Below, piece by piece: positions 60,858-64,000 of a DNA stretch of 64,000 nt. This DNA is from Rhodococcus sp. P1Y. Lineage in GTDB: Bacteria > Actinomycetota > Actinomycetes > Mycobacteriales > Mycobacteriaceae. Both the position numbers and the translations under genes were made by a program. Where the stretch lies: the NCBI RefSeq assembly GCF_003641205.1, contig NZ_CP032762.1, forward strand, positions 3,348,001-3,412,000. Reading direction: 5' to 3'. Below the pieces are notes generated by a model. It ran no database searches. It saw nothing but the letters and a program-made list of their open reading frames with translations, and was not told where the DNA came from. The stretch's first letter is position 1, and every line of letters starts with the position of its first letter.

Positions 60858-62000
60858 GTGGACCGCACACTGTTCGAAGCCGAGCACGACCTCTTTCGCG
60901 AGTCGTATCGCAAGTTTCTCGACCAGCACGTCGCCCCGAACCATGCGAAGTGGGAAGAGCAGAACATCGTCGACCGAGATGTGTGGGTCGAGGCAGGCAA
61001 GCAGGGATTCCTCGGTACCGCGGTCCCCGAGGAGTACGGCGGCGGTGGCGTCAAGGACTTCCGCTACAACGCCATTGTCACCGAGGAGACGACCCGTGGT
61101 GGGTACAGCGGAATCGGCTTCACACTGCACAACGACGTCGTCGCGCCCTACCTCATCGAGCTGACCAACGAAGAGCAGAAGCAGCGTTGGCTCCCAGGTT
61201 TCAGCTCGGGTGAGCTGATCACGGCGATCGCTATGACCGAGCCCGGTACCGGCAGCGACTTGCAGGGCATCAAGACCCGAGCGGTTCGTGACGGTGACGA
61301 GTGGGTTCTCAACGGCTCCAAGACGTTCATCACCAACGGAATCAACGCTGACCTGATCATCGTCGTCGCATGTACCGACCCCGAGAAGGGCGCCCAGGGA
61401 TTCAGCCTGCTGGTCGTCGAGCGCGACATGCCGGGCTTCGAGCGCGGCAGGAACCTCGACAAGATCGGCATGAAGGCTCAGGACACAGCCGAACTCAGTT
61501 TCACCGATGTTCGCGTTCCTGCCGCGAACCTGCTCGGCGAAGAGGGCATGGGCTTCATCTACCTGATGCAGAATCTTCCGCAGGAGCGGCTCTCGATTGC
61601 CGTCGTCGCAGCCGCCGCGATGGAATCCGCGCTGGAGATGACCATTCAGTACTGCCGTGATCGCAAGGCCTTCGGCAAGTCCATCGGAAAGTTCCAGAAC
61701 ACACGGTTCGTTCTTGCCGAGTTGGCAACCGAGGCGACCGCTACGAGAATCATGGTCGACAAGTTCATCGAACTTCTCAACGCCGGGACGTTGACGGTCC
61801 AGGAAGCGGCCATGGCGAAGTGGTGGACGACCGAGAACCAGGTCAAGCTCATCGATCGCTGCCTCCAGTTGCACGGAGGCTACGGCTACATGAAGGAATA
61901 CCCGATCGCCAAGGCGTACATGGATTCTCGCGTCCAAACGATCTACGGCGGCACGACCGAAATCATGAAGGAGATCATCGGACGCGGTCTCGATCTGTAG
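60858..62000 (+). CDS. Acyl-CoA dehydrogenase (FadE20-like)
   Basis: A 380-residue flavoenzyme of fatty-acid beta-oxidation. FAD/substrate motifs TEPGTGSDLQGI and GYGYMKEYPIAKAYMDSR, with the C-terminal YGGTTEIMKEIIGR. GTG has GAAGGAGAAG upstream. In M. tuberculosis fadE20 lies at the matching place between hflX and lexA. Chain-length preference unknown. Confidence 0.9.
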   Translation: MDRTLFEAEHDLFRESYRKFLDQHVAPNHAKWEEQNIVDRDVWVEAGKQGFLGTAVPEEYGGGGVKDFRYNAIVTEETTRGGYSGIGFTLHNDVVAPYLIELTNEEQKQRWLPGFSSGELITAIAMTEPGTGSDLQGIKTRAVRDGDEWVLNGSKTFITNGINADLIIVVACTDPEKGAQGFSLLVVERDMPGFERGRNLDKIGMKAQDTAELSFTDVRVPAANLLGEEGMGFIYLMQNLPQERLSIAVVAAAAMESALEMTIQYCRDRKAFGKSIGKFQNTRFVLAELATEATATRIMVDKFIELLNAGTLTVQEAAMAKWWTTENQVKLIDRCLQLHGGYGYMKEYPIAKAYMDSRVQTIYGGTTEIMKEIIGRGLDL

Positions 62001-62016
62001 TTCGCCGATCTTCGTA

Positions 62017-62051
62017 CAACGGCCCGAAACCTGAAAGGTTTCGGGCCGTTG
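62017..62051. terminator. Terminator between acyl-CoA dehydrogenase and lexA
   Basis: A 16-bp perfect stem (62017-62032 with 62036-62051) with a GAA loop lies between convergent genes. Confidence 0.9.
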
Positions 62052-62059
62052 GCATCGCT

Positions 62060-62113
62060 TGTCGTCAAAGCAGTGTCTGTCGTCAGAGCATTGTTTGTCG
62101 TCAGAGCTTGCGC
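62060..62113. repeat. Three tandem 18-base repeats at the lexA 3' end
   Basis: Units at 62060-62077, 62078-62095 and 62096-62113 share TGTCGTCARAGC. The third contains the lexA stop and last codons; because the period is a multiple of three, each extra unit puts another TGA in the lexA frame. Confidence 0.8.
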
Positions 62114-62889
62114 ATTACCGTGACAACCTTGCCGAGGATCGCTGCGTCGTTGCCGGGGATGGGCTCGAACAGCGGGTTGTGCGGCATCAACCACACATCG
62201 CCCTTCGTTCGCTTGAACGTTTTGACCGTGGCTTCGCCGTCGATCATCGCGGCCACGATGTCTCCGTTGTCGGCGACGCTCTGCTGGCGTACGACCACCC
62301 AGTCGCCGTCGCAGATGGCTGCCTCGATCATGGACTCGCCCACGACTTTCAGCAGGAACAACGAGCCCTGTCCCACGAGTTCGCGCGGAAGCGGGAACAC
62401 GTCTTCGACCGCTTCCTCGGCGAGGATCGGACCGCCTGCCGCGATACGTCCGAGAACAGGCACGAACGTCGGCGTCGGAAGCTGATCCTCCGCCGTTGCC
62501 GATCCGTCCGCCACCGCTGCCGCGTGATCGGCCTGTACCTCGTCGAGGCCGCGGACGTCGACAGCGCGGGGACGGTTCGCGTCGCGGCGAAGGAAGCCCT
62601 TGCGCTCGAGCGTGCGGAGTTGATGAGCAACCGACGACGTCGAGGTCAGTCCTACGGCATCCCCGATCTCCCTGATGCTGGGCGGGTACCCGCGTTCGGT
62701 GACCGACGCCCTGATGACTTCGAGAACCTTGCGTTGGCGCTCGGTCAGTCCGGCGTTGATGTCGGTGCCCTCGCCCTCGAACGCCTTCGCGGTCGGAACC
62801 GCTGCGGGTTTGCCCGCCGACTTCGTTGTCGACTGCCCGGTCGATCTCGGCGCCGATTTCGCCGACCCTGACGAGGTCTCGTCCTTCAT
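62101..62889 (-). CDS. lexA: SOS repressor LexA
   Basis: A 262-residue repressor-protease. A 45-residue Ser/Lys/Ala-rich tail precedes the wHTH (about 49-112, [18 protein letters not shown]). Self-cleavage falls at Ala151-Gly152 (RIAAGG); catalytic Ser186 (GESM) and Lys223. ATG has AGGAGG upstream. A long leader with tandem repeats and LexA boxes at 63085 and 63149 precede it, so autoregulation is expected. Confidence 0.95.
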   Translation of the reverse strand: MKDETSSGSAKSAPRSTGQSTTKSAGKPAAVPTAKAFEGEGTDINAGLTERQRKVLEVIRASVTERGYPPSIREIGDAVGLTSTSSVAHQLRTLERKGFLRRDANRPRAVDVRGLDEVQADHAAAVADGSATAEDQLPTPTFVPVLGRIAAGGPILAEEAVEDVFPLPRELVGQGSLFLLKVVGESMIEAAICDGDWVVVRQQSVADNGDIVAAMIDGEATVKTFKRTKGDVWLMPHNPLFEPIPGNDAAILGKVVTVMRKL

Positions 62890-62938
62890 TCGTGCGTCCT
62901 CCTGCGTCGTACGCGCGTTCGGTTCGGTCTGGACGAGA

Positions 62939-63015
62939 GTTCTCCGGCCTCGGGCAATGTTCCAGTCTCGGGACGATGTTCCAGTCTCGGGGCCAAGTTC
63001 CGGTCTCGGTAGTAC
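62939..63015. repeat. Four imperfect 19-base tandem repeats in the lexA leader
   Basis: Units at 62939-62958, 62959-62977, 62978-62996 and 62997-63015 share GTTCCRGTCTCGG. They lie 50-126 bases before the lexA start, within the likely transcribed leader. The gene-free stretch 62890-63227 otherwise holds the damage-response sites listed next. Confidence 0.75.
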
Positions 63016-63084
63016 CTGTCGAACGCGTGGGGTGGATGTGACGTGTGGTTTCTGACACGAATCTAGCCCGTAAACGCTGTTCGA

Positions 63085-63100
63085 TCAAACATCTGTTCGA
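63085..63100. promoter_or_regulatory. lexA: LexA box, lexA side
   Basis: TCAAACATCTGTTCGA differs from TCGAAC-N4-GTTCGA at one position. It probably mediates lexA autoregulation. Confidence 0.75.
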
Positions 63101-63124
63101 TCCGTGTCGCACTTTCTGCTGACT

Positions 63125-63147
63125 TTGTCGGAGTCGCGTGATAGAAC
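63125..63147 (+). promoter_or_regulatory. RecA-NDp (PafBC-type) promoter of the lexA-divergent gene
   Basis: TTGTCGGAG (63125-63133), exactly eight bases, TAGAAC (63142-63147) fits TTGTCRGTG-N8-TANNNT with small deviations. It points toward the gene at 63228. Confidence 0.6.
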
Positions 63148-63148
63148 T

Positions 63149-63164
63149 TCGAACAAGCGTTCAT
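63149..63164. promoter_or_regulatory. LexA box, divergent-gene side
   Basis: TCGAACAAGCGTTCAT matches the SOS consensus in 11 of 12 fixed positions. It sits right after the -10 of the RecA-NDp promoter, where bound LexA would block initiation. A perfect repeat GATCGAAT-N5-ATTCGATC follows at 63174-63194. Confidence 0.7.
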
Positions 63165-63227
63165 CGAACGCCTGATCGAATAACCGATTCGATCGCGTTC
63201 GACACGTCCCATCCAGCGGAGGTTCCG

Positions 63228-63602
63228 ATGACCATCACAACCGACCGGCGAGTTGCCCCAGCACTGCGCGCATCGACCGGTAGCCGATCGCGGTCGGCCA
63301 CGCCCACCCGTCGTCGCGGCACGGTGGAACGTCGCCGATACGTGCTGGATACGGCGGCGCGGCAGGGCGCACACGGGTCGGCCGTCGTTCACGGTTCCCC
63401 CGACGCGCAGACCGATCGCGCACATCGTGACGAGAAGATCTCGTGGAGCGCAATGGTCGCGGGTGTCGTTGCGACGGCCGTCGTGATCCTCGGCTTGGTG
63501 GCCGTCGCGAATCTACGCGCGGACGCGCTCGACTCGACGCCAGAATCCTCCGGCGCGCCGGTGGCGGTCGTGCAGGGGTTCGATGCCCCGTCTACGCCGT
63601 AG
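63228..63602 (+). CDS. SOS-type single-pass membrane protein divergent from lexA (ChiZ/DivS position)
   Basis: A 124-residue protein: a basic, disordered N-terminus of about 65 residues, a TM helix near 72-95 (WSAMVAGVVATAVVILGLVA), and a short extracytoplasmic tail. GGAGG precedes the ATG. The gene divergent from lexA is Rv2719c/ChiZ in M. tuberculosis and DivS in Corynebacterium, damage-induced division inhibitors. Unlike ChiZ it lacks a C-terminal LysM domain. Function by position and regulation only. Confidence 0.7.
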   Translation: MTITTDRRVAPALRASTGSRSRSATPTRRRGTVERRRYVLDTAARQGAHGSAVVHGSPDAQTDRAHRDEKISWSAMVAGVVATAVVILGLVAVANLRADALDSTPESSGAPVAVVQGFDAPSTP

Positions 63603-63713
63603 CGCGCTGTGCTGGGTGATCGAGGCGCGTTCGTAGGGCTCCGAGTATCCTCGATGCCTGTACCTCTCACGAGTCATTCGAGAGTGTGCAACGGCTACGA
63701 CGGAGGCGCTTAC

Positions 63714-64000
63714 ATGCATTGCCCGTTCTGCAGGCATCCCGATTCCCGCGTGGTGGACTCGCGCGAAGCAGACGAAGGGCAGGCAATTCGGCGACGTCGG
63801 TCATGTCCGGAATGCGGTCGACGCTTTACTACCGTCGAAACGGCGGTGTTGGCGGTCGTCAAGCGCAGCGGCGTCACCGAACCCTTCTCCCGGGAGAAGG
63901 TCGTCAAGGGAGTTCGACGGGCATGCCAGGGTCGTGACGTAGACAACGACGCGCTGAATTTGCTGTCGCAGCAAGTTGAGGACGCAGTACGCGCCTCGGG
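63714..64000 (+). CDS. nrdR: Transcriptional repressor NrdR (5' part)
   Basis: The first 95 codons of the ribonucleotide reductase repressor. Zinc ribbon with CPFC and CPEC, motif RVVDSR, then the start of the ATP-cone ([16 protein letters not shown]). CGGAGG precedes the ATG. Cut by the window end. The order lexA, membrane protein, nrdR matches mycobacteria. Confidence 0.95.
   Translation, partial: MHCPFCRHPDSRVVDSREADEGQAIRRRRSCPECGRRFTTVETAVLAVVKRSGVTEPFSREKVVKGVRRACQGRDVDNDALNLLSQQVEDAVRAS

Noticed and set aside
59543..61213. 556-codon open frame on the plus strand over the NCS2 permease and acyl-CoA dehydrogenase
   Set aside because: Arg/His-rich shadow in another frame of two well-supported genes.
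62939..63015. Short CRISPR array
   Set aside because: The repeats are imperfect, abut without spacers and have no cas genes nearby.

Overview
The window is a high-G+C actinobacterial chromosome segment. Codon use, frequent GTG starts and gene order point to Nocardiaceae, most likely Rhodococcus or a close relative. Long stretches keep the order known from Mycobacterium tuberculosis (dapB, thyX-dapA-rnj, ftsK, argA, pgsA, clgR-pspA-pspM, recA-recX, miaB, miaA, dapF, hflX, lexA, nrdR) and from Corynebacterium (gluABCD next to recX). I see no tRNA or rRNA gene, insertion sequence, prophage or CRISPR array.

Layout. 1-9.7 kb: an accessory catabolic operon (betaine-aldehyde-type dehydrogenase, APC permease, GMC choline-dehydrogenase-type oxidoreductase, a cNMP/CBS/DUF294 signalling protein, a large GH63-type glucosidase), then a zinc alcohol dehydrogenase. 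10.8-14.6 kb, minus strand: a tightly overlapping operon of two TIGR04222-type membrane proteins with Gly/Cys tails, a DUF692/MNIO multinuclear iron enzyme, a small partner-like protein and an ABC ATPase. This is the best candidate for an undescribed system, probably a membrane-tethered modified-peptide pathway. 14.7-30.2 kb: dapB and two companions, a hydrolase, a YcaQ-type DNA glycosylase coupled to zwf, thyX, dapA, rnj, ftsK, argA-like GNAT and pgsA. 30.3-32.8 kb: the envelope-stress cluster clgR-pspA-pspM behind a sigma-E-type promoter, plus an unlisted 57-residue membrane protein. 32.8-37.6 kb: a glycerolipid cluster (diacylglycerol kinase, AGPS-like flavoprotein, TetR, glpD) around a TetR-type operator.

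37.6-44.2 kb: glycosyltransferase, DUF3046, recA-recX and the glutamate ABC transporter gluABCD. 44.4-53.4 kb: miaB, membrane protein, DUF349 protein, dioxygenase-like protein, miaA, dapF, hflX and a secreted anchored protein. 53.4-59.4 kb: the fructose PTS (ptsH, fruA, fruK, fruR; ptsI divergent). 59.5-64 kb: NCS2 permease, acyl-CoA dehydrogenase, lexA, a divergent SOS-type membrane protein and the start of nrdR.

Two themes run through the window. First, DNA-damage control: recA and the lexA-divergent gene each combine a LexA box with a RecA-NDp (PafBC-type) promoter. Second, leaderless expression: about a dozen genes have a TANNNT hexamer ending 6-9 bases before the start codon and no ribosome binding site, including a 15-codon leader ORF overlapping pgsA.
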